6,480 nt of DNA from Candidatus Aminicenantota bacterium. Lineage in GTDB: Bacteria; Acidobacteriota; Aminicenantia; UBA2199. A program made the position numbers and the translations under genes. The notes beneath the pieces are model-generated. The model saw only the letters and a list, made by a program, of their open reading frames with translations, searched no databases and was not told the DNA's origin. The DNA lies in NCBI GenBank assembly GCA_029939015.1, contig JAOZTV010000142.1, positions 1 through 6,480 of the forward strand, written 5' to 3'. This document shows positions 1 to 6,416 of this stretch, piece by piece. How positions within the stretch are numbered: position 1 is the first letter of the stretch; each line of letters starts with the position of its first letter.

Positions 1-17
1 AATTATTAATAGTGCTT

Positions 18-126
18 AATCAAACAACAGTCAAACAAAGTTATAACGAAAAACATCATAAAACTTATGTTTTTTGGTAGTGTTCTGTTTTTTTTATGTC
101 TTTGAATCAAACAACAATCAAACAAA
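18..126. repeat. Pair of 22-bp direct repeats, 87 bp apart
   Basis: Positions 18-39 and 105-126 are the same 22 bases apart from one substitution (position 30 G, position 117 A). Each copy contains the octamer TCAAACAA or a close variant twice, so the unit is itself built of short direct repeats. The second copy ends just outside the stop codon of the broken gene at 134-580. Only two copies are visible and the interval between them is not repeated, so this is not a CRISPR array. It could be a duplication left by a rearrangement or a fragment of a dispersed repeat whose other copies lie outside the window. Confidence 0.6.
57..75 (+). terminator. Weak hairpin followed by a T run
   Basis: CATAA (57-61) pairs with TTATG (65-69) around a 3-nt loop and is followed by a T run from 70 to 75. 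The stem is short and AT-rich, and the upstream plus-strand gene it could serve is not in the window. It is a possible intrinsic terminator at low confidence. Confidence 0.2.
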
Positions 127-133
127 CTCAAAT

Positions 134-580
134 TCATTTTGACCACCTTGGTACGTATGTTCTTGCTCTTGTCCCTACACTTTCGTCATAGATAGATATT
201 TTATTTTCATTTAAGGCATCTTTTATAATTTCATTAGACGGTAGAGTATTATTTATATAATTGATTAGTCCTTCAAACCCTACAGTATACCCTTTATTAC
301 CAGATAACTCTTTTATTATTTCTTTTATAGTCTCAATTTTTGAGTTATCTTTATATTGTATAACTCTTATAGCTTTTCTTTTTAAAGAGTTAAATTCATC
401 TAGCTTTTTGGCAAATAATATTGCGCCTAAGTTTGTTATTGAATATTTACCGTTTTCGTTTTTTAGTATTAAATCATCCTTTTTTAAACTTTCAATTATA
501 GATTTTCTGTTTTCTGGCAATGGCAGATTTAATAGTTCAAAATATTTTGTATATTCTAAATATTTTAAAACATCACTTTT
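134..580 (-). pseudogene. Fragment of AlbA_2 / RecG-like DNA-binding protein
   Basis: The minus frame opens after a stop at 581-583 and reads KSDVLKYLEY, then YFELLNLPLPENRKSII, then KDDLI and SITNLGAILFAKKL, followed by KRKAIRVIQYKD and GFEGLINYINN. This is the recognisable middle section of the family of putative transcriptional regulators and RecG-related proteins that carry an N-terminal AlbA_2 (Schlafen AAA_4-type) domain and run to roughly 400-550 residues. The AlbA_2 domain, normally directly upstream, is absent, as the AbiE promoter region begins there. After about position 210 the expected helicase-like continuation (the usual REL..NA..H section) is replaced by an unrelated tail ending TYVPRWSK and a stop at 134-136. 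No ATG is available; the only starts are non-ATG, such as TTG at 520. I read it as a dead internal fragment truncated at both ends. A short expressed remnant is possible but unlikely. Confidence 0.72.
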
Positions 581-618
581 TTAAACTTGTAAATAGTAGG
601 CGAAAATATTTTAAAGTT

Positions 619-662
619 GTAATCTTTGTCACATTGTGATAACGTAATGTGACAAAGGTTAC
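619..662. promoter_or_regulatory. Long palindrome, probable AbiEi operator overlapping the RBS
   Basis: A 17-base left arm (619-635) and right arm (646-662) are reverse complements except for one pair (623 T against 658 G), separated by 10 bases. The right arm ends immediately before the first ATG at 663 and contains the probable Shine-Dalgarno AAAGG (654-658). AbiEi antitoxins are known to repress their own operon by binding inverted repeats in the promoter, so this is the natural operator. A possible promoter lies inside it: TTGTAA (617-622) with an extended TGT-GATAAC -10-like element (635-643), although the spacing of 15 is short. In RNA the mismatch becomes a G-U pair, so the whole dyad could also fold and hide the ribosome binding site. 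Binding and folding are inferred; the dyad itself is plain in the sequence. Confidence 0.82.
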
Positions 663-1280
663 ATGATGAAAATTGAGAATAAAATAACTAATACTACAGA
701 ACAGGCTCTGAATAAGCTGAAAGATCAGGGTTTTTTCGGGGTTTCTGAAGCATTTGAAGCTGGAATATCAAATGCTACTCTCTCTCGTCTAACAGCAAAA
801 GATATAGTTATTCGAGTAGGTCATGGAGTCTACATCCATCCTGAATCAAATATATCTCCAGAAGAACAGGATTATGTTCGAGCTTGCTCTAAATTTAGTC
901 CTGATGCTGTAATTGGTGGAATTTCCGCTCTTTTTCATTATCACCTTGTGGAACAGGTACCTCAGGTTATCTGGGTTATTGTTCCACAAAATAAACAAAC
1001 AAGAGATAAATTTTACAGGCTTATTCGAGTTAAATCGATTAAGAAAATCGGGATAGATAAACATAAACATTTTAATATAACAAATATAGAACGTACAATA
1101 GTAGAAGCTTTTGTTTATGAAAATAAAATTGGTATGCGAACAGCAATGGGAGCAATCACAAAAGCAATTAAAGAAAAAAAAACTGATCTTAATAAAGTTA
1201 TGAAAATGGCAAGAGATCTTGGCTATGATAATATTATCAAAAAACATTGGGAGAGTATTATTGGAGCTCTACAAGGATAA
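663..1280 (+). CDS. abiEi: Type IV toxin-antitoxin antitoxin/repressor, AbiEi family
   Basis: This is a 205-residue cytoplasmic protein. Residues about 11-60 form the AbiEi N-terminal winged helix-turn-helix: a Gly-Phe-Phe-containing first helix, a recognition-helix region with ISNATLSRL, and a wing ending VGHGVYIHPE. The rest matches the AbiEi antitoxin domain, with ISALFHYHL, VIWVIVP and NITNIERTIVEAF in the expected order. Length is normal for the family and no frame is broken. In this family the N-terminal domain represses the abiE operon and the C-terminal domain counters the AbiEii nucleotidyltransferase toxin, which need not involve a stable complex. Two adjacent ATGs exist (663 and 666); AAAGG at 654-658 is 4 nt from the first and 7 nt from the second, so 666 may be the true start. 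The partner toxin, 2 nt downstream, is broken, so this is an orphan antitoxin in front of which the operator survives. It may still act as an autorepressor or neutralise a toxin elsewhere. Confidence 0.9.
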   Translation: MMKIENKITNTTEQALNKLKDQGFFGVSEAFEAGISNATLSRLTAKDIVIRVGHGVYIHPESNISPEEQDYVRACSKFSPDAVIGGISALFHYHLVEQVPQVIWVIVPQNKQTRDKFYRLIRVKSIKKIGIDKHKHFNITNIERTIVEAFVYENKIGMRTAMGAITKAIKEKKTDLNKVMKMARDLGYDNIIKKHWESIIGALQG

Positions 1281-1282
1281 AC

Positions 1283-1733
1283 ATGACAACTAAAAAATAT
1301 TAAAAAGGCTCGACTACTTCATCTGGATCTCGGACTTGGCGATATTGTAGTTCCATCACCGGTAAAGATCAGAACAAAGTCAATTATTGGAGACGATTCT
1401 TTAACATGGCAAGTTTATACAATTGAATCCTCATGTGCAGAAAAACTTCATGCATTATTAGTCCGACCTGATAACAGTAGATCAAAAGATGTTTTTGATC
1501 TTTATTATTTTTTGCCAAAATGCAGGAAGAATATTTTAGAAGAAGCAATTCAGGAAACATTTAAAGCTAGAAGTGATTTCTTACCTGGAAATATAAGTCA
1601 ACATATTAAATCTACTGATTACAAACTTTTACAGCAAGGATGGAAAAGTGTCATAACTGGATCAAAGGAAGACCTTGAATTTGCTACTGCCTTTAATTTT
1701 ATTCACAATTATTTTATTAATATTTTTTGTTAG
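1283..1733 (+). pseudogene. abiEii: Decapitated AbiEii-type nucleotidyltransferase toxin
   Basis: The original start survives: AAGGA (1273-1277), then ATG at 1283 reading M-T-T-K-K-Y before a stop at 1301-1303. In another frame, from about 1305, the sequence reads into the C-terminal half of AbiEii/AbiGii toxins: LDLGLGDIVVPSPVKIR, then IESSCAEKLHALL (1422-1460), then RSKDVFDLYYFL (1479-1514), ending at the stop 1731-1733. These correspond to the conserved E..AEK.HA and R.KD..DL motifs of the family. The N-terminal part with the nucleotidyltransferase GS...D-x-D/E signature, normally over a hundred residues, is missing. The simplest reading is one internal deletion with its junction near 1300-1310, about 400 nt if the ancestor had the usual length of about 300 residues. 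No full toxin could be made. A C-terminal peptide from an internal TTG (1512) is possible but has no good ribosome binding site. Confidence 0.85.
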
Positions 1734-1738
1734 TGATT

Positions 1739-1758
1739 GGCGAGGCTAAAGCCTCACT
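1739..1758. repeat. REP-like GC-rich palindrome
   Basis: GAGGC (1742-1746) pairs with GCCTC (1751-1755) across a TAAA loop. Flanking GG (1739-1740) can pair with CT (1757-1758) after one C/A mismatch. It is strikingly GC-rich for this window and begins 5 nt after the stop of the toxin remnant. No T run follows (ACTCCCATAAAT comes next), so it is a poor Rho-independent terminator and looks more like a single copy of a dispersed palindromic repeat. Other copies would have to be sought in the genome. Confidence 0.5.
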
Positions 1759-1840
1759 CCCATAAATACAAAAACAAAAGTAGGTATGGACTTACGTCTA
1801 GTTTGGAAGAAAATCAATTAATTTTACTTTACTTTTTTTT

Positions 1841-1861
1841 TAAAATATTTTACAATTATTT
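1841..1861 (+). promoter_or_regulatory. Possible promoter just upstream of the M1 gene
   Basis: Two good -10-like hexamers precede the gene: TAAAAT (1841-1846) and TACAAT (1851-1856), each five of six to consensus. A -35-like TTAATT sits 17 nt before the first, but it is weak. Either would give a very short or absent 5' leader. No purine-rich Shine-Dalgarno is visible before the ATG at 1862, so a leaderless or weakly initiating transcript is possible. In DNA this AT-rich such hexamers occur often by chance. Confidence 0.25.
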
Positions 1862-4288
1862 ATGAGAAAAAATAATAAAAGATTGTTTTTTATAATTTTG
1901 CTGGTTTTTATTCAAGCTTCTTTAATGTTTTCTAATGATTTTTTGGTTCAAATAAAAGAAAAGAAATGGGATGAAATTAGAGAGAATTTTACTGATGAAA
2001 GTTATCTTAATCTAAAAAAAAAGTTCAGTGATTATTTGAAAATAAGTTTTGTTGAATTAAAAAAAAATAAGATAAAATATTTTGTAAAGTATCTAAAATA
2101 TGGAGAGATAGGGTTTATTGAATTTAAGAAAAAAAAAGGTAAGTATAAGAATTTAAAAATTAAAATAAATTTTACAGATTTGAAATATATCAAAAACTTT
2201 AATAAATATCACATAAAAAATAAAACAGTAAGGATTGGTGATGCTGTAATAAATTTTATAGAAGGGGATATCTATAGTGCTGAACCAATAAAAGGTTTGG
2301 TCTTTTTTAATGGTTCTTACAACATCAATATCTCTCCAAATAATATTGAGGAACAAAAGACACTTCAATACCTATATAAAAATTCTTCATTTATAGTTTC
2401 AAAAAAAAAGGGTATATTTGTATTTACAAATGAAATTATAGAAAAATTATTAACTAAAAAGAATAAAATATTAAAACTTACATATATAAACAGTACTTTT
2501 ATAGGTGAGCAATTGGATTTTTTCAAAAGTGAATATGGTATTAAAATTGATAAATTTAATGAGTATTGGTATTTACCATTTTCAAATACATTAAATATTA
2601 TGTTTTTTAAAAAAAACAACTCATATCATAAATTTGTTTATAATAGAAATAATATTCCTGATACATTTTTATTTGATACTAAGAATAGTAAACATATTTT
2701 AAACTATAATCAAATAAAAGGAATGAAGTTTTTTTTAGATGCGTCTAATAAAGTAAAAAAAATACAGCTTTATATAAGGCTAAATCCAGAGAAATTCAAA
2801 ATATGGACTACTGCACTTTTAATATTTCCTAAACTTGTGCGTTCGAAATCATTTGAAATATTCAAAGAAATGAAGGTACATGATTTTTATGTTGAAAATG
2901 AAAATGATCTTGATTATTTAAAAAGAGGAGATATCTTTCAAATCTCAGGTAAGGAATTTAAAGATTTTTCATTTTATTATTCGGGAATTCTAAAAGATAA
3001 TAGAAAAAAAATGGAAATTTCGAAATATAAATTTGATAATAGTCATGGAAAAATTGATGAATTTATGTTTTATGATAATGAAAACAAATTCTATCCAAAT
3101 CCAGGTAATCAGTTTTTTGAATCAACATTGAAAATTTCAATTCCTATTAACTCAAATATTCTTGCTTCTGGATTTCTTAGGTCAGAAAAAATAAAAAACA
3201 ATCGTAAAGAATTGATATTTAAAAGTGATGGAACTAAAGGTTTGACAATGGTAGCTGGCAATTTCAATAAGATTGATAATGTAGAGTCACAAATACCAAT
3301 TACTATTTATGGTAGGGACAATCTGAATATTAAAAAATATTTAAAAAAAAGTGAAATAAAAAAAAGTTTTGATTTCTTACATAATCTTTATGGTAAAAGA
3401 GATATAGAAAGTTTAAATTTACTTTTCAGGCGATGGTTGGAATATGGTGGCATAAGTTATAAGGGTTTTATTGTATTTAATGTCGTAAAGAACAAAAACA
3501 ATCTTATAAAGAAGACTATGATAGAGTATTATAAGAGTAATCCAGTGCATTTTACAAATAATATGAACAGGGATAATTTGGTTCATGAGTTGGCACATCA
3601 ATGGTGGGGTGGGATTATTTCCTGGAAGACATATAAAGATGTTTGGATTACAGAGGGAGGGGCTCAGTTTTCTTCTTTACTTTATTTAGAATCTAATTTG
3701 TCAAAAAAAAAGTTCTCCAGGATTTTGAATAAGATTAGAAAAAGAGTCAGAAAGGAATCTTATGCAGGACCTATTATATATGGTAATAGAATAGGAAATC
3801 TTTCAGGAGACAGGAATACTTACCAGAGTACAGTTTATAATAAATCAGCATTGGTTTTCTTTATGCTACGTGAAATGATAGGTGCGAAAAAATTATTAAA
3901 GAAAATCAACAAAATATTTACTAAATATATTAAAAAAAGTATATCTTCAAAAAAATTTATTGATGAATTGGTAAAAAAAGAAAAAAATGAAGTTTATCTT
4001 AAGAAATTTTTTAAAAATTGGATATACTCAAGGGATATTCCAGTCTTGTATTATAATATTAAAATTAATAAGAATAAGGCTTCACTTGTGTTTAAACAAA
4101 GAAATACGGACTTTGTCTTTCCTTTAAAAATGATTATTGAAATAGAAAACAAAAAAAACTGTAAAAGAGAAGAAAGAATTATTATAATTAAAGATAAATC
4201 TCAGGAAATTATATTAGAAGAAAAAGATATCATTAGAAAAATAAAAATTAAAGAAGGATTTTCACCAATAATACTAAAAAAAATGTAA
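1862..4288 (+). CDS. Exported M1-family (gluzincin) metallopeptidase-like protein
   Basis: This is an 808-residue protein. Residues 1-25 form a Sec signal peptide (basic start, hydrophobic IILLVFIQASLMF, no lipobox cysteine), so it is exported. Residues about 26-400 are Lys/Ile/Phe-rich and I recognise no domain. From about 405 the M1 plan appears: FYPNPG (410-415) and GLTMVAGNF (460-468) of the N-terminal beta domain, then the zinc site HELAH (H575, E576, H579) with E598 exactly 18 residues on. Next is YQSTVY (654-659), aligning with the paired tyrosines of M1 enzymes (Y659 as proton donor), and WIYSRDIP (720-727) near the end. The GxMEN exopeptidase motif position reads GGISYKG (529-535): S532 stands where the amine-binding glutamate is expected. 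The hydrolytic centre therefore looks intact but classical aminopeptidase specificity is doubtful. No Shine-Dalgarno is visible, and the start is set by the signal peptide. It stands alone, convergent with rfaE2. Base composition is visibly more AT-rich than its neighbours. Substrate unknown. Confidence 0.85.
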   Translation: MRKNNKRLFFIILLVFIQASLMFSNDFLVQIKEKKWDEIRENFTDESYLNLKKKFSDYLKISFVELKKNKIKYFVKYLKYGEIGFIEFKKKKGKYKNLKIKINFTDLKYIKNFNKYHIKNKTVRIGDAVINFIEGDIYSAEPIKGLVFFNGSYNINISPNNIEEQKTLQYLYKNSSFIVSKKKGIFVFTNEIIEKLLTKKNKILKLTYINSTFIGEQLDFFKSEYGIKIDKFNEYWYLPFSNTLNIMFFKKNNSYHKFVYNRNNIPDTFLFDTKNSKHILNYNQIKGMKFFLDASNKVKKIQLYIRLNPEKFKIWTTALLIFPKLVRSKSFEIFKEMKVHDFYVENENDLDYLKRGDIFQISGKEFKDFSFYYSGILKDNRKKMEISKYKFDNSHGKIDEFMFYDNENKFYPNPGNQFFESTLKISIPINSNILASGFLRSEKIKNNRKELIFKSDGTKGLTMVAGNFNKIDNVESQIPITIYGRDNLNIKKYLKKSEIKKSFDFLHNLYGKRDIESLNLLFRRWLEYGGISYKGFIVFNVVKNKNNLIKKTMIEYYKSNPVHFTNNMNRDNLVHELAHQWWGGIISWKTYKDVWITEGGAQFSSLLYLESNLSKKKFSRILNKIRKRVRKESYAGPIIYGNRIGNLSGDRNTYQSTVYNKSALVFFMLREMIGAKKLLKKINKIFTKYIKKSISSKKFIDELVKKEKNEVYLKKFFKNWIYSRDIPVLYYNIKINKNKASLVFKQRNTDFVFPLKMIIEIENKKNCKREERIIIIKDKSQEIILEEKDIIRKIKIKEGFSPIILKKM

Positions 4289-4634
4289 TTTATAAACTTC
4301 AATTTTAAATTTGTTTGAATGTTTTTATGTTCTCTTTCAAAAACTATGTATTGTTATTTTACCTCCATGAGCTTAGCCTTATTCCGCCCATCCGCCAACT
4401 TAAAAAGAAAAATTATCTACTCAATTTTAGCAACTCACATTAAAATGTTACACATTATTAATGTTCAGACAGACAAAAATTGTCCTGCGGAGCGTAAATA
4501 ATTTTTCTTTTCTAGGCTACTTGAGGCTCCATAAGGCTAATCTCATTCCGGTAGATTTTATCGGATGTTTAAAGATTTTAATTAATAAAATAGGACGTAA
4601 AATAACATTTATACAGGAAATAAGGTGGTTTTTT
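4289..4634. other. Gene-free interval between convergent genes
   Basis: These 346 bases separate the 3' ends of the M1 gene and rfaE2. Open frames on the plus strand (4319-4501, 4461-4661) have no recognisable protein motif, no good ribosome binding site and overlap each other, so I call no gene. There is more G and C here than in the M1 gene. AGGCT occurs at 4514, 4524 and 4534, exactly 10 bp apart. The 23-mer at 4364-4386 matches 4528-4550 at 17 of 23 positions (both begin TCCAT and end ATTCCG). CAT-CCG (4544-4550, one bulged T) can pair with CGGATG (4562-4567). These suggest remnants of an intergenic repeat, but no named element is recognised. Confidence 0.4.
4294..4326 (+). terminator. 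Possible terminator of the M1 gene
   Basis: AAACTTCAA (4294-4302) pairs with TTGAA-T-GTTT (4315-4324, one bulged T) and the hairpin is followed by more T to 4326. It begins 5 nt after the stop codon of the M1 gene, which is the right place. The stem is AT-rich and the T run short, so confidence is low. Confidence 0.3.
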
Positions 4635-5096
4635 TTATTTAATTTTTTCTATAATTTTTGATGTAGAATAATTTGATTGGAATTGGAATAGGAGTAGTTT
4701 TCCACCGGTACTTTCAACTTCTTTTCGTCCTACTACCTGGCCTGGTTGATAGTCTCCGCCTTTAATTAGAATATCAACTCTTGCTAAGCTATTAATCAAC
4801 TCCAATGGTGTGTCTTCTGAAAAAGGGATAATATAGTCAAGGAATTCAATTGCCCCTAAGATTTCCATTCTTTCTTCTAATGGGAAAACCGGTCTTGTAT
4901 CTCCCTTTAATCTTTTAATTGATTCGTCAGTATTTATTCCTACTATGACAATATCGCCACTCGACCTTGCAAATTCAAAAAGTTCAATATGACCCGGATG
5001 AATAATGTCAAAAACCCCATTAGTAAATACAACTTTTTTTTCTGGTTGCTTTTCAAGTTCTTTATTTAAAGCATTTATATTAAAAAATGATTTCAT
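4635..5096 (-). CDS. rfaE2: D-glycero-beta-D-manno-heptose 1-phosphate adenylyltransferase
   Basis: This is a 153-residue cytoplasmic nucleotidyltransferase that transfers AMP from ATP to heptose 1-phosphate, giving ADP-heptose for LPS core and related glycans. The family pattern is complete: TNGVFDIIHPGH (25-36) with the HxGH motif at H33 and H36, GDIVIVGINTDES (47-59), RLKGDTRPV (62-70), ERMEIL (75-80), an EDTP step (94-97), LIKGGDY (110-116), VVGRKEV (121-127) and the YSTSKII (143-149) counterpart of the ISSTT motif. Its length fits the free-standing RfaE2 form, i.e. the C-terminal half of bifunctional HldE; the kinase half is not in the window. The related cytidylyltransferase TagD is less likely because LKG..RPV and LIKGGDY are typical of RfaE2. 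Its ATG overlaps the TGA of wzt by 4 nt (5093-5096), implying translational coupling, and it is the last gene of the operon. Confidence 0.92.
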   Translation of the reverse strand: MKSFFNINALNKELEKQPEKKVVFTNGVFDIIHPGHIELFEFARSSGDIVIVGINTDESIKRLKGDTRPVFPLEERMEILGAIEFLDYIIPFSEDTPLELINSLARVDILIKGGDYQPGQVVGRKEVESTGGKLLLFQFQSNYSTSKIIEKIK

Positions 5097-6415
5097 CTTC
5101 GTTTTTTCTTATTTAACTTAATACTATCTGAAAAACCCCATTTAGTTTTAATTCTTGTAATACCAAAATCTCTATACTTCGATGTTATATTAAATGTATA
5201 TAAAAAATGATGATAATCAAAAGGATAACCGTCCCATTTATGTACTGCAACATTTAAGAAATATTTGCCATTGACAAGATTAGCATCAGGAATATCTATC
5301 CTTACAGTACCTTCACCGGTAAATGTATTTGAAACAAAATCCTCAATATCTGTGTTTGTTCCATAACAGAGAGCTCCGTCAGGATTAAAAATACCTATAC
5401 CAAAAATGAAGTCTTTTTGCGGTTTTTTTGATTTTACTTTAAATTCAATTGTAAATGGTTCGTTTGATTCAAAGATATACTGCTCTTTTTCATTTTTATC
5501 CAGCATCTTGACATTATCAATTGAAATCTCTTTACTGCCCCATCTTTTTGCAACTTTTATGCCTGACTCTTCCTCTTTTGCTTCTACATTTTCGTCTGAA
5601 GAGTTATTGGTGTCTTCTTTGCTTTTTTCTACCTGTTCAGAATGTTTTTCAATAGCCTTTTCCGCATCTTTTTTGCCAATAAATTCTAAATATGAATCAA
5701 CTACTTCTTTAGGATAACCATGCTTATGTATTAATCCCTCTTTTATCCATATAACCTTATCGCTTATTCTTTCAACGGTTGAAAGGTCATGTGAAACAAA
5801 AATTATTGTTTTACCATTTCTTTTAAATTCGTTAATTTTATCTAGACATTTTGGTACAAATGAAGCATCGCCAACGGCAAGTACCTCGTCAATGAGTAAA
5901 ATGTCCGGGTCAACATTAATTGCAATAGAAAATCCTAATCTCATATACATTCCTGATGAATAACTTTTAACAGGATTGTCAATAAACTCTTCAAGTTCTG
6001 CAAATTTTATTATATCATCAAGTTTCTCTTCAATTTTTTTCTTTGTTAAGCCAAGTATTATTCCATTAATGAAAATATTTTCACGTCCTGAAATTTCAGG
6101 ATGAAATCCAGCCCCAAGTTCAATAAGAGCAGAGATTCTACCATCTGTAATAACTTCTCCCTTTGTAGGTTTACTTATACCTGCAAGAAGTTTAAGCATA
6201 GTACTCTTACCAGAGCCATTCTCTCCAATTAAACTTATAGTCTCGCCTTTTTTTACTTCAAAACTTAGTCCTTTTAATGCCTGAAATTTTTCATGTGCCT
6301 TTAGGTCAGAAAAAAGTGTTCTATTTACAAGTGCACTCTTTAGAGTTAAAAATTTATGTTTATTTGAATATTTTTTATAATATTTTTCAACATTTTTTAC
6401 AATTACAGGGTTCAT
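5093..6415 (-). CDS. wzt: O-antigen/polysaccharide ABC exporter ATPase, Wzt type
   Basis: This is a 440-residue ATPase of the Wzt/KpsT (ABCA/H-like) group that powers export of a lipid-linked glycan across the inner membrane with the permease encoded just upstream. The nucleotide-binding domain is complete: Walker A GENGSGKST (64-72), a Q-loop region around ELGAGFHPEISGRENI (99-114), the family's YSSGM signature (152-156), Walker B ILLIDE (172-177), AVGD (180-183) and the switch histidine H209. Residues about 248-285 are a charged, Glu/Lys/Ser-rich linker. RWGSKEISI (291-299) opens a C-terminal beta-rich Wzt domain running to about 425; in characterised Wzt proteins this domain binds the modified end of the O-antigen. 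Plain two-domain KpsT lacks it, so this points to chain-end-capped glycan export. The start is supported by AGAGG (6426-6422) 6 nt upstream. The C-terminus is basic (NKKKRR) and the stop overlaps rfaE2. Confidence 0.93.
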   Translation of the reverse strand: MNPVIVKNVEKYYKKYSNKHKFLTLKSALVNRTLFSDLKAHEKFQALKGLSFEVKKGETISLIGENGSGKSTMLKLLAGISKPTKGEVITDGRISALIELGAGFHPEISGRENIFINGIILGLTKKKIEEKLDDIIKFAELEEFIDNPVKSYSSGMYMRLGFSIAINVDPDILLIDEVLAVGDASFVPKCLDKINEFKRNGKTIIFVSHDLSTVERISDKVIWIKEGLIHKHGYPKEVVDSYLEFIGKKDAEKAIEKHSEQVEKSKEDTNNSSDENVEAKEEESGIKVAKRWGSKEISIDNVKMLDKNEKEQYIFESNEPFTIEFKVKSKKPQKDFIFGIGIFNPDGALCYGTNTDIEDFVSNTFTGEGTVRIDIPDANLVNGKYFLNVAVHKWDGYPFDYHHFLYTFNITSKYRDFGITRIKTKWGFSDSIKLNKKKRR

Positions 6416-6416
6416 C

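Noticed and set aside
18..126. CRISPR array
   Set aside because: Only two repeat copies with a 65-bp interval, no further spacers and no cas genes.
261..584. Plus-strand open frame of 107 codons
   Set aside because: It lies opposite the AlbA_2/RecG-like fragment, which has clear family motifs; the plus frame has none.
846..1247. Minus-strand open frame of 133 codons
   Set aside because: Antisense shadow of the intact abiEi gene, rich in Phe, Ile and Cys from reading AT-rich code backwards.
1512..1733. Stand-alone 73-codon gene
   Set aside because: It is the C-terminal end of the AbiEii remnant; the homology continues upstream in the same frame to about 1305 and the start would be an unsupported TTG.
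1739..1758. Rho-independent terminator of the abiE locus
   Set aside because: The stem is short and no T run follows, so I list it as a palindromic repeat instead.
4319..4661. Two overlapping small plus-strand frames in the convergent gap
   Set aside because: No good ribosome binding site, no recognisable motif, and the two overlap in different frames.
4635..5096. TagD-like glycerol-3-phosphate cytidylyltransferase
   Set aside because: The LKG..RPV, EDTP and LIKGGDY motifs fit RfaE2/HldE, and the context is LPS export rather than teichoic acid.
5406..5717. Plus-strand open frame of 103 codons
   Set aside because: Antisense to the linker and C-terminal domain of wzt; Ser/Phe-rich, no family features.
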